DNA of 64,000 nucleotides from Nitrospirota bacterium (GTDB lineage: Bacteria; Nitrospirota; Thermodesulfovibrionia; UBA6902): positions 52,720 to 116,719 of the forward strand of contig JACRHD010000005.1 of NCBI GenBank assembly GCA_016234115.1, given 5' to 3'. How positions within the stretch are numbered: position 1 is the stretch's first letter; each line of letters starts with the position of its first letter. A model generated the notes under the pieces. That model searched no databases. It saw only the letters and a program-made list of their open reading frames with translations, and had not been told where the DNA came from. Position numbers and translations under genes: made by a program. Below, piece after piece: positions 1-7,797 of the stretch.

Positions 1-80
1 CCAAGCCGCTTGAACGGCTTGAACGACTTGAACGGTTCAAACGGCTCAAGCGGATGAAACGGTTGGAACGGTTACAACAT
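1..80. repeat. Nonamer tract (TTGAACGGN)n, left window edge
   Basis: About eight degenerate 9-nt units (TTGAACGGC, TTGAACGAC, TTGAACGGT, TGAAACGGT and so on) run from the window edge to just before the response regulator. Frame 3 is open from base 3 to a TAG at 123-125 and would encode a Leu-Glu-Arg-type repeat, so this may be the 3' tail of a truncated upstream gene overlapping the next start. The same period-9 tract recurs near 26.03, 45.07 and 54.6 kb. Confidence 0.7.
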
Positions 81-97
81 ATGGAGAGTGAAATATC

Positions 98-1456
98 ATG
101 CCTGCGACAACCATATTGGCAGTAGACGACGACCGCAATCTTCTCGAGGTGCTGAAGATGCGCCTCGAATCTGCGAGCTACGGGGTCATTACAGCCATGA
201 ACGAAAGTGACGCCGCGACAGGAGTGAGAGAGCAGGTCGTCGATTTATGCATCATCGACCTGCAGCTTGGGGAAGAAGACGGTATATCGGTCATGAAGAA
301 CATCCACCGCATAAACCCTGAGATCCCCGTGATCATCCTTACCGCTTACGGGAGCATAGAGAGCGCCGTCGAAGCGATGAGGAGGGGCGCCTTCAGCTAT
401 CTGACCAAACCGTTTGATCCGCAGGACCTGCTTCAGCAGATTGAAAACGCCCTTGTCAGCAGGAAGCTTGTTTCCGGGATAAAAAATCTGAAAAGCCGCA
501 TGGAAGAAAGATACGATTTCGTACACATTGTGGCAAAGAGCGATAAAATGCAGAACGTATTGATGCTGGTGTCGCGCATCGCGGGAACGGATTCCACCGT
601 ATATATTCAGGGTGAAAGCGGGACCGGCAAGGAGCTCGTGGCGCGGGCGATACATTTGAGCGGCGCGAGAAAAGACAAGCCCTTCGTCGCTATTAACTGC
701 GCCGCGATTCCCGAGACCCTGCTGGAGAGCGAGCTTTTCGGCTACGAGAGGGGGGCCTTTACGGGGGCGATCCAGGATTCGAAGGGATTGTTTACCCAGG
801 CCCATACGGGATCTCTCTTCCTTGACGAGATCGGGAACATGCCGCTTTCCCTCCAGACGAAAAGCCTTCGGGTGCTCCAGGAGAGGCAGTTTTATCCCGT
901 GGGCGGCAGCAAACCTGTGTCAGTGGATGTAAGGGTCATAGTCGCCACTAATCTGGACCTTAAAAAGGAGGTTGAAGAGGGCCGCTTCCGTGAGGACCTC
1001 TTTTACAGGATCCATGTCATCCCGATTGTCCTGCCTCCTTTGAGAGAAAGAAAAGAGGACATTTATCCCCTGATTGAACATTTCCTGGGCAAGTTCAACG
1101 TAAAGATGAAAAAAAACGTGACCGGATTAACGCCCGCGGCAATGCAGCGGATTATGCTCCATGATTGGCCGGGCAATGTGCGGGAACTGGAAAACACTCT
1201 GGAGTTTGCAGTGGCGATGTCTGAAGCTGATGTCATTACGGAAGACCTCATCCTCGGAGACAACAGGGCCCCCGAGAAATTTAAGCCGTATAAGGAAGCC
1301 AAGGCCGCCTTTGAAAAAGGATACATTATCAGCCTCCTCGAACTGACAAAGGGCAACGTAAGCAAGGCGTCCGAGTTAGCCGGCAAATATCGTCCTGATT
1401 TCTACAATATCCTCAGGAAATATGACCTGAAGCCCGAGGATTTCAAGAAGACGTAA
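98..1456 (+). CDS. Sigma-54-dependent response regulator (NtrC family)
   Basis: Transcriptional activator of sigma-54 promoters, normally phosphorylated by a partner histidine kinase. An N-terminal receiver (about residues 5-120) has the acidic pair DD near 10-12, the phospho-acceptor Asp54 (CIIDL) and a conserved Lys in LTKPFDP. The AAA+ domain (about 143-370) carries Walker A GESGTGKE, the sigma-54 contact loop GAFTGA and Walker B LFLDEIG. A Fis-type helix-turn-helix lies at about 405-445 (GNVSKASELAG). The 452 residues match the family. The ATG has a GGAG Shine-Dalgarno about 10 nt upstream. The kinase is not in view and may lie to the left. rpoN itself is in this window at 27931-29376. 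The target genes cannot be told from the sequence. Confidence 0.95.
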   Translation: MPATTILAVDDDRNLLEVLKMRLESASYGVITAMNESDAATGVREQVVDLCIIDLQLGEEDGISVMKNIHRINPEIPVIILTAYGSIESAVEAMRRGAFSYLTKPFDPQDLLQQIENALVSRKLVSGIKNLKSRMEERYDFVHIVAKSDKMQNVLMLVSRIAGTDSTVYIQGESGTGKELVARAIHLSGARKDKPFVAINCAAIPETLLESELFGYERGAFTGAIQDSKGLFTQAHTGSLFLDEIGNMPLSLQTKSLRVLQERQFYPVGGSKPVSVDVRVIVATNLDLKKEVEEGRFREDLFYRIHVIPIVLPPLRERKEDIYPLIEHFLGKFNVKMKKNVTGLTPAAMQRIMLHDWPGNVRELENTLEFAVAMSEADVITEDLILGDNRAPEKFKPYKEAKAAFEKGYIISLLELTKGNVSKASELAGKYRPDFYNILRKYDLKPEDFKKT

Positions 1457-1461
1457 GTATT

Positions 1462-1539
1462 AGTGACAAGTAACAAGTGACGGGTAACTTCAAACAACCA
1501 CTTGTCACTCGTTACTCGTTACTCGTTACTTGTCACTTA
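1462..1539. repeat. Heptamer-repeat inverted pair (GTGACAA / GTTACTC)
   Basis: Heptamer-like units of GTGACAA/GTAACAA type (1462-1488) are mirrored by GTTACTC/GTCACTC units (1500-1538), so the tract can fold into a long hairpin. It fills the space between two convergent genes and touches the stop codon of the ABC permease. It could act as a bidirectional terminator, but there is no clear U-run. Confidence 0.75.
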
Positions 1540-2295
1540 TTTCCTCCTCTCAAACAACAGTCCCGCGGCAATGACAAATGCGATTGAAGAGATAACGAGA
1601 ATGCCGATGTCCGCCGACAGTGAGAAATCGGTCAGGGAGGCGTCGCGGAAGATCGCGTGCTTCAGCGCGTCTATGCCGAAAGTCAGCGGATTGAGCTTTG
1701 TTAACAGTTTTAAAATATCGGGCAGGTTTTTCACGGGGTACATCGCGCCTGAGAGAAAAAACATGGGCATCACTATAAAATTCATAATAGTGCTGAAGCT
1801 TTCGAGATTTTCAAAGAAGGCGGCGATGATGATCCCTAACGACGCAATGCAGAACGAGAGCAAAAAGGCAACGGCCATCGCATAAGGTATTGACAGGACG
1901 CTCAGTTTTATTCCTAAAAACGGGAACAGCAGAAGGATTATGGTTGCCTGGATGACCGAAATGATCGTGCCGCTCAGGGCCTTGCCTATTACTATGGAAA
2001 AGCGCGACACCGGGGCCACGAGTATTTCCTTCATCAGCCCGAATTCCTTGTCCCATATGATGGAGATCGAGGAAAAAATAGAACTGAACAGGATCGTCAT
2101 CCCCAATATTCCGGGGAATATGAACTGGATGTAGGAAACACCCATACCCGGGGAAACAAGCCTCGACATGCCTCCGCCGACAAGAAAAAGCCATATGAGC
2201 GGCCTCGCCAGCGTGGCGACGAGCCTGCTCTTTTCCCTCACGAATTTCTTGAAGTCCCTTGCGATCAGCACATAAACGGCGTTTACTTCAATCAA
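1537..2295 (-). CDS. ABC-2 type transporter permease
   Basis: Integral membrane subunit of an ABC exporter. The protein has 252 residues with about six hydrophobic segments. It has the ABC-2 features of a cytoplasmic N-terminus (ARDFKKFVREK), a central region with FGLMKEILVAPVSR and a C-terminal LTKLNPLTFGIDALK stretch typical of DrrB/NodJ-like permeases. The start is TTG: a strong GGAGGGG Shine-Dalgarno sits 8 nt upstream and the nearby ATG runs straight into a stop. No ATP-binding subunit is adjacent on either side, so the partner must be elsewhere. The substrate (drug, polysaccharide or lipid) cannot be assigned. It is convergent with the response regulator. Confidence 0.88.
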   Translation of the reverse strand: MIEVNAVYVLIARDFKKFVREKSRLVATLARPLIWLFLVGGGMSRLVSPGMGVSYIQFIFPGILGMTILFSSIFSSISIIWDKEFGLMKEILVAPVSRFSIVIGKALSGTIISVIQATIILLLFPFLGIKLSVLSIPYAMAVAFLLSFCIASLGIIIAAFFENLESFSTIMNFIVMPMFFLSGAMYPVKNLPDILKLLTKLNPLTFGIDALKHAIFRDASLTDFSLSADIGILVISSIAFVIAAGLLFERRK

Positions 2296-2330
2296 GCGTC
2301 ACCCCTCCATGGAAAAATCTTACTACAAAT

Positions 2331-2426
2331 TTACAGTAGTTAGTAGCAAGTAGTTAGTAGCTAAGGGGGGGGATTTCTTAACGTGCCTCCCTTAACTACT
2401 TAACTACTAACTACTCGCTACTTAAT
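2331..2426. repeat. Heptamer-repeat inverted pair (GTTAGTA / AACTACT)
   Basis: GTTAGTA/GTAGCAA-type heptamers at 2334-2365 face their complements (TTAACTAC, TAACTACT) at 2390-2425 across a G-run loop. A related tract lies at 56201-56296. It lies between two minus-strand genes and could end transcription from the MFS gene. Confidence 0.7.
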
Positions 2427-2433
2427 TACGGTT

Positions 2434-3738
2434 TCATTTCTGCGACAGGTATCTCGCCTCTTCCACCCCCTTTTGCTCATTTACAAAATACAGCAATATC
2501 CCGCCGGCAATGAAGAAAATCGAAATAGAAGAAATACTCACCCTTGACGCAGTGACGCCGCTGTATCCCATTGCCCTGACCGCGAGGCCTGTTCCGCCCA
2601 TTAAAACAGGTCCGAGGACGGCGGCAAACTTGCCGATCATGTTATAGAAACCGAAGTACTCCGCCGACTTTTCGGCAGGAATGATCCTCGCGTATAACGA
2701 GCGGCTCAGGGCCTGGATGCCTCCCTGCACCAGACCGATGATAATTGCCAGTATATAGAATTCCTGTTTACTGTCCATGAAAGCGCCCCAAACAGTGACA
2801 AACAGGTACACGCCGATTGCAATAAATATGCTTTTCCTGGCGCCGAGCCTGCCGCCTAAATAGCCGAACCCCGCAGCGCACGGAAAACCGACAAACTGGG
2901 TGATGAGGAGCGCAAGGATCAGGTCATTTGCCTGCAAGCCGATGGACATGCCGTAATCCACCGCCATTACGATGATTGTGTCCACGCCGTCAATGTAGAG
3001 CCAGTAAGCAAGGAGAAAGAGAAATATGGTCTTCAGGTGACGGATTTCATGAAAGGTCCCGCTCAACTGCCGGATGCCGGCCCTGATCGCATTGGGTCCA
3101 TTGCCGCCGCTGCCTCTTCCGGGCTCCCTCACAAACAGCAGCAAGGGAATTGAAAAGACCGCCCACCACACGCCCACGGAGAGAAAAGAAAACCTGACAG
3201 CCTCATGCGCGCCCGCGAACCCGAAGCTCCCAGGGCTGAGGGTCATCCAGACGTTAAGCGCAAAAAGGAGGCCCCCTCCTAAATATCCCGCGGCGAAGCC
3301 CATCGATGAGACGAGATCGAGTTTCCTGCCGGATGCGACAGACGTCAATAATGAGTCATAAAAAATGTTTCCTCCTGAAAACCCGATTACGGCAAACACA
3401 TAAAGGACAAGCGCCGTCAGCCAGTCACCCCGTGAAACAGTGTAGAGAGACAAGGTCATAAGGACGCCCATATACGCAAAGAAGATGAGGAATTTCTTCT
3501 TTGCCGTACCCTTGTCGGCGATGGCCCCTAACAAAGGGGCCATAAGAGCTACTGTAACGCCCCCGATGGAATTCGCCAGTCCGAGTCTCGCCGTACTTTC
3601 CGTCACATCGACCCCGGAGCTCCAGAACTGTTTGAAGAAGAGTGGGAAAAATCCCGCCATAATTGTTGTGGCAAAGGCCGAATTCGCCCAGTCATACAGC
3701 GCCCATCCGAAGATCGCCTTCCTGTCATCAGCCCGCAT
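2434..3738 (-). CDS. MFS exporter, UMF1 (Atg22-like) family
   Basis: Predicted 12-helix major facilitator in the inner membrane. The N-terminus reads FGWALYDWANSAFATTI, the hallmark of the UMF1 family (related to the yeast vacuolar effluxer Atg22). In bacteria these are uncharacterised exporters. About 434 residues is normal for the family. I start at the ATG of MRADDRK because a GGAGG Shine-Dalgarno lies about 9 nt upstream; an in-frame start 11 codons earlier lacks one. It is followed on the same strand by a heptamer hairpin and then the ABC permease. The substrate is unknown. Confidence 0.88.
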   Translation of the reverse strand: MRADDRKAIFGWALYDWANSAFATTIMAGFFPLFFKQFWSSGVDVTESTARLGLANSIGGVTVALMAPLLGAIADKGTAKKKFLIFFAYMGVLMTLSLYTVSRGDWLTALVLYVFAVIGFSGGNIFYDSLLTSVASGRKLDLVSSMGFAAGYLGGGLLFALNVWMTLSPGSFGFAGAHEAVRFSFLSVGVWWAVFSIPLLLFVREPGRGSGGNGPNAIRAGIRQLSGTFHEIRHLKTIFLFLLAYWLYIDGVDTIIVMAVDYGMSIGLQANDLILALLITQFVGFPCAAGFGYLGGRLGARKSIFIAIGVYLFVTVWGAFMDSKQEFYILAIIIGLVQGGIQALSRSLYARIIPAEKSAEYFGFYNMIGKFAAVLGPVLMGGTGLAVRAMGYSGVTASRVSISSISIFFIAGGILLYFVNEQKGVEEARYLSQK

Positions 3739-3778
3739 AACGATAACTCCCTCCGAATAAATCAGCCTCAATTATACT

Positions 3779-3862
3779 AAGTATAGAGTTTAGAGTATAG
3801 AGTTCGGAGTTTAGAAAGACGGCTGTTGCTGAACTCCGGACTCCAAACTCCGGACTCTTTTA
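3779..3862. repeat. Heptamer tract (AGTTTAG / GGACTCC)
   Basis: AGTTTAG/AGTATAG/AGTTCGG heptamers at 3781-3815 face GAACTCC/GGACTCC/AAACTCC units at 3831-3857. The tract lies between the divergent MFS and DUF116 genes, where promoters would be expected. Confidence 0.7.
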
Positions 3863-3879
3863 TGTTATCCTTTTGATAT

Positions 3880-4395
3880 ATGTTGAAAAAACTCAAATTC
3901 CTGGGCAGTCTTTATATTTACAAGCTCCGGGGACTCCTTGGCCTGAAGCCGTACGATATTATGTCGGCCATCAACGATTACTACAGGGACGACTTCCTGA
4001 AATTGGAGAAGAAAGACGTTGCCGTCATCCTTCCGCACTGCCTTATTCATAGCAGGTGTCCGGCTAAATTCTCGAAGGCCGACGGGGTCCTCTGCACCAG
4101 ATGCAACCTCTGCGGATGCGGGGAAATCAATTCGGCTGCCGCCGAGAGGGGCTATCAGTTTTATATCTCTCCAAGCGTGGGATTTACCAAAAGACTCGTC
4201 CGGAGGAAAAATCTCTGCGGCGTCATAGGGGTCGCCTGCGATTATGAAATCGAGAGGGGCATACATTCCGAGAGAATATCAGGCAACGGCGTCAGTATCG
4301 ACCAGAGGAAAATAAAGACCCAGGGCATCCGCCTCCAGGCCTACGACTGCATCCATAACGACGTTGACTGGGAAAAGATAAAAGCGCTGCTTTAA
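3880..4395 (+). CDS. DUF116 family cysteine-rich protein
   Basis: The 171-residue protein matches the uncharacterised DUF116 family. It has an N-terminal amphipathic stretch, then a Cys-rich core: C54 and C60 (LPHCLIHSRCPAKF), then C72, C75, C78 and C80 in LCTRCNLCGCGE, and two further Cys around residues 113-120. The spacing suggests a metal or Fe-S site, but this is inference. Homologues occur in anaerobes, sometimes near radical-SAM or lipoate genes. Two nt separate it from the next gene, so they are co-transcribed. No Shine-Dalgarno is visible before the ATG. Confidence 0.85.
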   Translation: MLKKLKFLGSLYIYKLRGLLGLKPYDIMSAINDYYRDDFLKLEKKDVAVILPHCLIHSRCPAKFSKADGVLCTRCNLCGCGEINSAAAERGYQFYISPSVGFTKRLVRRKNLCGVIGVACDYEIERGIHSERISGNGVSIDQRKIKTQGIRLQAYDCIHNDVDWEKIKALL

Positions 4396-4397
4396 GA

Positions 4398-5246
4398 ATG
4401 GAAGAAGATACAAAGGCCCTCAGGAGCGAAATCAGGCGCCTCAGGAAGAAAATAACCCGGCTTACCCCGGGCCTTGAGGCCATGCTGAAACTCCGGGGAT
4501 TCAGAGTATACAAGAAAGGGCCTTCCGAAGATTTAATCCTGCCTCAGAAGAAATATGACCGTCCATATTTCGAAAAACTGAAGAAATATTCCTTCCGGCT
4601 GCTCATGAGAGACGTCATAAAGCATCAGGATTTCTTTACGCCCGAAATGGTGACCCGGTATGCGACAAAGGAAGTGACCCTGCAATATATCGGTTTTCTG
4701 CTGAAGGCGGGCATTGTTGAACCGGCCGGTGAAGGCTATCGTTCGGTCAAACGCCCGATCAAGAGTTTCGGCGAAACCCTCGAATGGTTTGTTGCGGGCC
4801 TGTTACAGAAGGAATTCGGGGCGGAAACGATATGGGGGGTCAAGTTCAAAAGGCCCGGGGTCGGCGGCGATTATGACCTTATAGCCAGGATTGAAGACGC
4901 CGTCCTGTATATGGAAATCAAGTCTTCCCCGCCTAAACAGATTTATGACCGCGAAATAACCGCTTTCATGACCCGCGCCGAAGACCTGTCGCCCGACCTC
5001 TCCATCTTTCTCGTGGATACCGAGCTGAGGATGAAGGACAAAATAGTCCCGATGTTCGAGGACGAATTAAGGAAGCGGTATGAGGACCCGCCGCCTGTAG
5101 AACGGCTCGAAAAGGAACTGTTTCATATATGCAATAAAATCCTTATAATAAACTCGAAAGACAGCATAGAAACGAATATCGGGAAGGCCCTGGCATTTCA
5201 CTGGAACAGAAAAGGCAGAGTTAAGAGTCAGGAGTTCAGAGTTTAG
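4398..5246 (+). CDS. Coiled-coil protein with PD-(D/E)XK nuclease-like core
   Basis: I do not recognise a named family. The first 25 residues form a basic coiled coil (KALRSEIRRLRKKITRL). Residues about 55-118 look like a winged helix. From about 124 there is a PD-(D/E)XK-like pattern: a helix with Glu (ETLEWFVAGLLQKEFG), then GGDYDLI with Asp160, then YMEIKSS with Glu173 and Lys175. This is the nuclease active-site layout, and a Holliday-junction-resolvase-like or restriction-like fold is possible. The C-terminal nine codons (RVKSQEFRV) are encoded by an AGTTAAG-type heptamer tract and are probably acquired. It is co-transcribed with DUF116 and a tiny Cys protein. Confidence 0.6.
   Translation: MEEDTKALRSEIRRLRKKITRLTPGLEAMLKLRGFRVYKKGPSEDLILPQKKYDRPYFEKLKKYSFRLLMRDVIKHQDFFTPEMVTRYATKEVTLQYIGFLLKAGIVEPAGEGYRSVKRPIKSFGETLEWFVAGLLQKEFGAETIWGVKFKRPGVGGDYDLIARIEDAVLYMEIKSSPPKQIYDREITAFMTRAEDLSPDLSIFLVDTELRMKDKIVPMFEDELRKRYEDPPPVERLEKELFHICNKILIINSKDSIETNIGKALAFHWNRKGRVKSQEFRV
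5217..5246. repeat. Heptamer tract at a gene 3' end
   Basis: AGTTAAG, AGTCAGG, AGTTCAG, AGTTTAG units form the last codons and stop of the preceding gene. Confidence 0.6.
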
Positions 5247-5266
5247 CAATAAAGGAGCTGATCATA

Positions 5267-5434
5267 ATGAATAAAACGATTTGCGCAATCTGCGCATGGA
5301 GGGCCACCTGCAAGAAACAGTTCTCCATGAGCGGGGACGTGAAATGTGCTGATTATGTAAGAGATGTCTCCATTAAAGAAGAAAAAGAAGAAGACGAGGG
5401 GAAAAAGACCCCCGACCCCGAAAAATCAAAGTAA
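5267..5434 (+). CDS. 55-residue cysteine-rich protein
   Basis: Small ORF with an AGGAG Shine-Dalgarno (5251-5256) about 11 nt before its ATG. The product starts MNKTICAICAWRATCKKQF and has four Cys (CxxC, then two more, the last in VKCADYV), followed by a highly charged Lys/Glu tail. Zinc or Fe-S binding is plausible but unproven. It begins 20 nt after the nuclease-like gene on the same strand, so it is probably the third gene of the DUF116 operon. I do not recognise a named family. Confidence 0.6.
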   Translation: MNKTICAICAWRATCKKQFSMSGDVKCADYVRDVSIKEEKEEDEGKKTPDPEKSK

Positions 5435-5481
5435 GGAATTCCGACGGCAGCGGACGTGTGACGCGGTCCGCGGCGGGGATG

Positions 5482-5898
5482 TCATGCCCGCCTGTCTACA
5501 AGACGCTTTTTTTCTTCGAGATAATCTTCCAGTCTCTGCAGTCTTCTGTGAGTAAAGTCCCGGATCTTTATCATGGTCCCTTTTGCACTGTTCGGCCCTT
5601 TGGGCCCCGGGACTACCACGCCCCTGACTTCAGAAAGCAGTTTTATCTTCGGCGGGATATAGAAATGAAGCTCCACGCTCGACCCTTCAGGCAGGGGTGT
5701 GTCCGTCTCGACAAACACCTTTCCTTTGCTCGTGTTCAGCAAAAAAGCGGGGCACGAAAGAGGGACGTCATCTCCGAATTTAACGGCGAGACAGAGCGGA
5801 AAATTGACCGGTCTGGTAATTCCCTCATCCTGATAGAATTCCTCCGCCCTTCCCTTCTTGTCGATAAAATATTTGTCCATATCGCTTTCTCCGGGCAT
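5482..5898 (-). CDS. PilZ-like domain protein
   Basis: A 138-residue cytoplasmic protein. It has the beta-rich pattern of a PilZ domain: an N-terminal TRPVNFPLCLAVKFG strand, a degenerate NTSKG in place of the usual D/NxSxxG, PLPEGSSVELHFYIPP, and VRGVVV near the end, closed by a basic helix (RRLQRLEDYLEEKKRL). PilZ domains bind cyclic di-GMP, but the key motif is weak here, so binding is uncertain. The genome has c-di-GMP enzymes, including the GGDEF protein at 8731. It is convergent with the small Cys gene. The start could also be MDKYF six codons in. Confidence 0.6.
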   Translation of the reverse strand: MPGESDMDKYFIDKKGRAEEFYQDEGITRPVNFPLCLAVKFGDDVPLSCPAFLLNTSKGKVFVETDTPLPEGSSVELHFYIPPKIKLLSEVRGVVVPGPKGPNSAKGTMIKIRDFTHRRLQRLEDYLEEKKRLVDRRA

Positions 5899-5957
5899 TT
5901 ATACTCTTCCTGATTAAATTATATCAAAGAAAATTCCGGAAGCAAGAGGCGGGATCA

Positions 5958-6143
5958 GCCCGGAATCCACCACCTAACCACAGAGGGCACAGAGAAAAGA
6001 TTTATTTATCGGCAGATTACACAGATTTCACAGATTGAAAAAATATTTCTAAATACATCTGTGTTAATCAGTGTAATCTGCGGATTAATATTTATTTTTT
6101 CCTCTGTGGTCTCTGTGGTTTGTCTTTTGATGGTCAATCCGGG
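5958..6143. repeat. About 185-bp nested palindromic element, copy 1
   Basis: The element has terminal inverted repeats (CCCGGAATCCACCA against CCCGGATTGACCA), then a second nested pair (ACCACAGAGGGCACAGAG / CTCTGTGGTCTCTGTGGT) and a third (GGCAGATTACACAGAT / ATCAGTGTAATCTGC). A second copy lies at 45137-45317 with only scattered changes. It ends at the base before the yeeE stop codon. It encodes no protein and looks like a non-autonomous mobile element. Confidence 0.85.
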
Positions 6144-7328
6144 TCAGCGCTTGAACCGTCTTTTGCGGTCGGTCCATATGAGAAGAGCGAAAATGGTGAG
6201 CAGCACCGCCGTTGTAGTTATAAAAGCGCTGCCCGGGCCGAACTCGTAGGGCAGCAGCGCGGCCCTCTCATAAAACCATGAGTCCCTCAGCAGTAAACCG
6301 AGAGGCGCCCTTAATCCGACCACGAGCATGGCCCCGAGTAATGCAAACCAGTGTCTTACATATCCCTCGGCGGACCGCCAGAGTATGCCGCTTACTCAGC
6401 CTCCGGTGATGGTCATGCCGAACCCGAATATAACACTTCCAAAAAAGATGTTCCACCCCGCCCTGAAGACATATGACTCCTCCGGCCTGAGCCCTGCCGT
6501 CTTGACAAGGGTAAATCCTGCCACACCGATCAGCAGACTTATAACGAGACTTCTCATCATGCGGGTAGTTCTGGTGACGAAGATTTCCCTGAAGGCTGAG
6601 GCGAAACAGAATGCGGACCTCTGAAAGACTACGCCGAAGAATGCCCCGAAGAGAAAGGCGGCGGCCGGAAATTTCGAGCCTTTATATATATCTGCGGCTA
6701 TGATAAATAGTATTACGAGTGATGCGACCGCGGCAATCGCGGGTTGAAAACGCCTGTAATCTTTTTTAATGACCTCGTTTTTTGACGCATTGCCCATCCG
6801 GAGGGGACCGGAGCCGAACAATTTTTCAGACTCCCTGTTTATCTGCCATATCACAAACTTCCCGCCGATGAAGGCGCCGGCCAGCAAACCCGCCATCATA
6901 ACGAAGCCGCTCAGCGAAAGCCCCATGATATCCGAATACAGTCCGCCCAGGATGCAGGCGCCGGCCAGGAAACTGCCGATCCCCATCAGCGAGCCGCCGA
7001 TGAAGCCCTGAACATAGCCGCTTATTTTTTCTCTTTTCAGGCTGAACTGTTTAGCAGTGAGGGCTGATAAGAAGACCCCCGACATCAGGCCGATGTACAG
7101 GACATGTTCCGCATAATATCTTGAAGCCTGCAAAAACTGCGCAGGCGGCTGGATATTCATCGAAGGGATTTTATAAACCCATCTTCCCCAGTCCGCAATA
7201 ACCGCCGTAGTAGTCGCTATGGGCCCTGAATACAAAAACATCAGGGTATTAAGCAGCGCCAATATTACCGCGCCGAGTTCCGAAGGCCACTTTTCCTCAA
7301 AGATTTTTTTATAAAGGTCGGAAGGCAT
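6144..7328 (-). CDS. YeeE/YedE sulfur/selenium transporter, probable selenoprotein
   Basis: Inner-membrane transporter of the YeeE/YedE (DUF395) family, which takes up thiosulfate or serves selenium metabolism (YedE/FdhT). The frame gives 394 residues, a usual family length, with about nine hydrophobic helices and the internal two-fold repeat. Repeat 1 has FLAGACILGG (Cys125), the middle has FQRSAFCFASAFRE (Cys241), and repeat 2 has GFGMTITGG followed by TGA (6396-6398) and VSGILWRSAEG. The TGA falls exactly where the family has Cys in GGCxxG, and family-like sequence continues for 83 codons to a second TGA. A SECIS-like hairpin follows at once. I read residue 311 as selenocysteine. The alternative is a recent nonsense mutation. 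Upstream are two tiny genes on the same strand; downstream is the repeat element. Confidence 0.82.
6366..6398 (-). promoter_or_regulatory. Candidate bacterial SECIS element after in-frame TGA
   Basis: After the UGA (6398-6396) come 12 nt and then the hairpin CUC-U-GGCG-GUC-CGCC-GAG (6383-6366): a three-pair stem, a single bulged U at 6380, a four-pair GC stem, and a GGU at 6376-6374 at the tip. A further CAUA/UAUG lower stem is possible. A bulged U and a GGU apical loop about 20 nt past the UGA match the E. coli fdhF SECIS layout recognised by SelB. Confidence 0.72.
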
Positions 7329-7375
7329 CGTCTCTTTGTTTCATTGTAACAAAGAGTCACGTTTATTCTCCACCA

Positions 7376-7427
7376 AGGGTGTTTGTCGATTATGGAAATT
7401 CCGGGACAGGCTGCCCTTTGTGCGCTT
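7376..7427. repeat. Half copy of the GTCGATTATAGAAAT element
   Basis: The stretch GGTGTTTGTCGATTATGGAA followed by CCCTTTGTGCGC matches the right end of the elements at 40597-40788 and 60263-60432. I see no matching left half. It lies between yeeE and the HicB-like ORF. Confidence 0.65.
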
Positions 7428-7598
7428 TCACGACTCCCTGCAGTTGTCGCCCCCGCAGGGGAAATAGACGGAAAAGGCCTGCTTCATCTTTTCGACGGCT
7501 TCCTGCTGTGTCCTTCCTCTTGCCGTAAATCCCGGGATCTCCTCGCAGCTTACAATCCAGTCCCCTGCTTCATCCTGATAAACTGTCAGCTTCTTCAT
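7428..7598 (-). CDS. HicB-like small protein (56 aa)
   Basis: Short ORF reading MKKLTVYQDEAGDWIVSCEE, then IPGFTARGRTQQEAVEKMKQ, which is the alpha/beta half of the HicB antitoxin fold (strand, WIVSCEEIPG, then G-x-T-x-x-EA helix). It ends in a distinctive CGGDNC. There is no DNA-binding C-terminal domain and no HicA toxin gene beside it, so it is better called a HicB-fold protein than an antitoxin. It lies 19 nt after the DUF1059 gene and 100 nt before yeeE, all on the minus strand, so the three may be co-transcribed. The Shine-Dalgarno is weak (AGG). Confidence 0.6.
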   Translation of the reverse strand: MKKLTVYQDEAGDWIVSCEEIPGFTARGRTQQEAVEKMKQAFSVYFPCGGDNCRES

Positions 7599-7617
7599 TA
7601 CCTATGCGGCCGTAGTC

Positions 7618-7797
7618 CTATTTCACGTCTCTGATTGTGGCCATTATCTTTTCCTTCATAGTCTCGGACATCTCTCTCATATTATGCTTGACGATGCCGT
7701 GCTTTGCAATTTTCATGAGGATCTCTTCCTTTGTCTTGGCCCGGCATTTCCAGTTGCATTCCCCTCCGAAGTCCCTGCAGCTAAACAATTTTGCCAT
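7618..7797 (-). CDS. DUF1059 small cysteine protein (59 aa)
   Basis: The protein starts MAKLFSCRDFGGECNWKCRA, the DUF1059 signature with three Cys, followed by a helical KTKEEILMKIAKHG region and HNMREMSETMKEKI. Its function is unknown; the Cys spacing suggests a metal site. A clear GGAGGA Shine-Dalgarno lies about 8 nt before the ATG at 7797, so I reject a longer in-frame extension. It is the first gene of the possible DUF1059, HicB-like, yeeE transcript. Confidence 0.8.
   Translation of the reverse strand: MAKLFSCRDFGGECNWKCRAKTKEEILMKIAKHGIVKHNMREMSETMKEKIMATIRDVK

Noticed and set aside
245..805. Minus-strand ORF of 186 codons over the response regulator
   Set aside because: Lies opposite the receiver and Walker A region of a clear NtrC-family gene.
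6144..7328. yeeE as a simple pseudogene
   Set aside because: The single TGA sits exactly on the conserved Cys codon, the downstream half keeps family sequence, and a SECIS-like hairpin follows. A random nonsense mutation would not be expected at this codon, although it cannot be fully excluded.
7428..7598. HicAB toxin-antitoxin system
   Set aside because: Only a HicB-like fold is seen; there is no HicA-like frame on either side and no DNA-binding domain.
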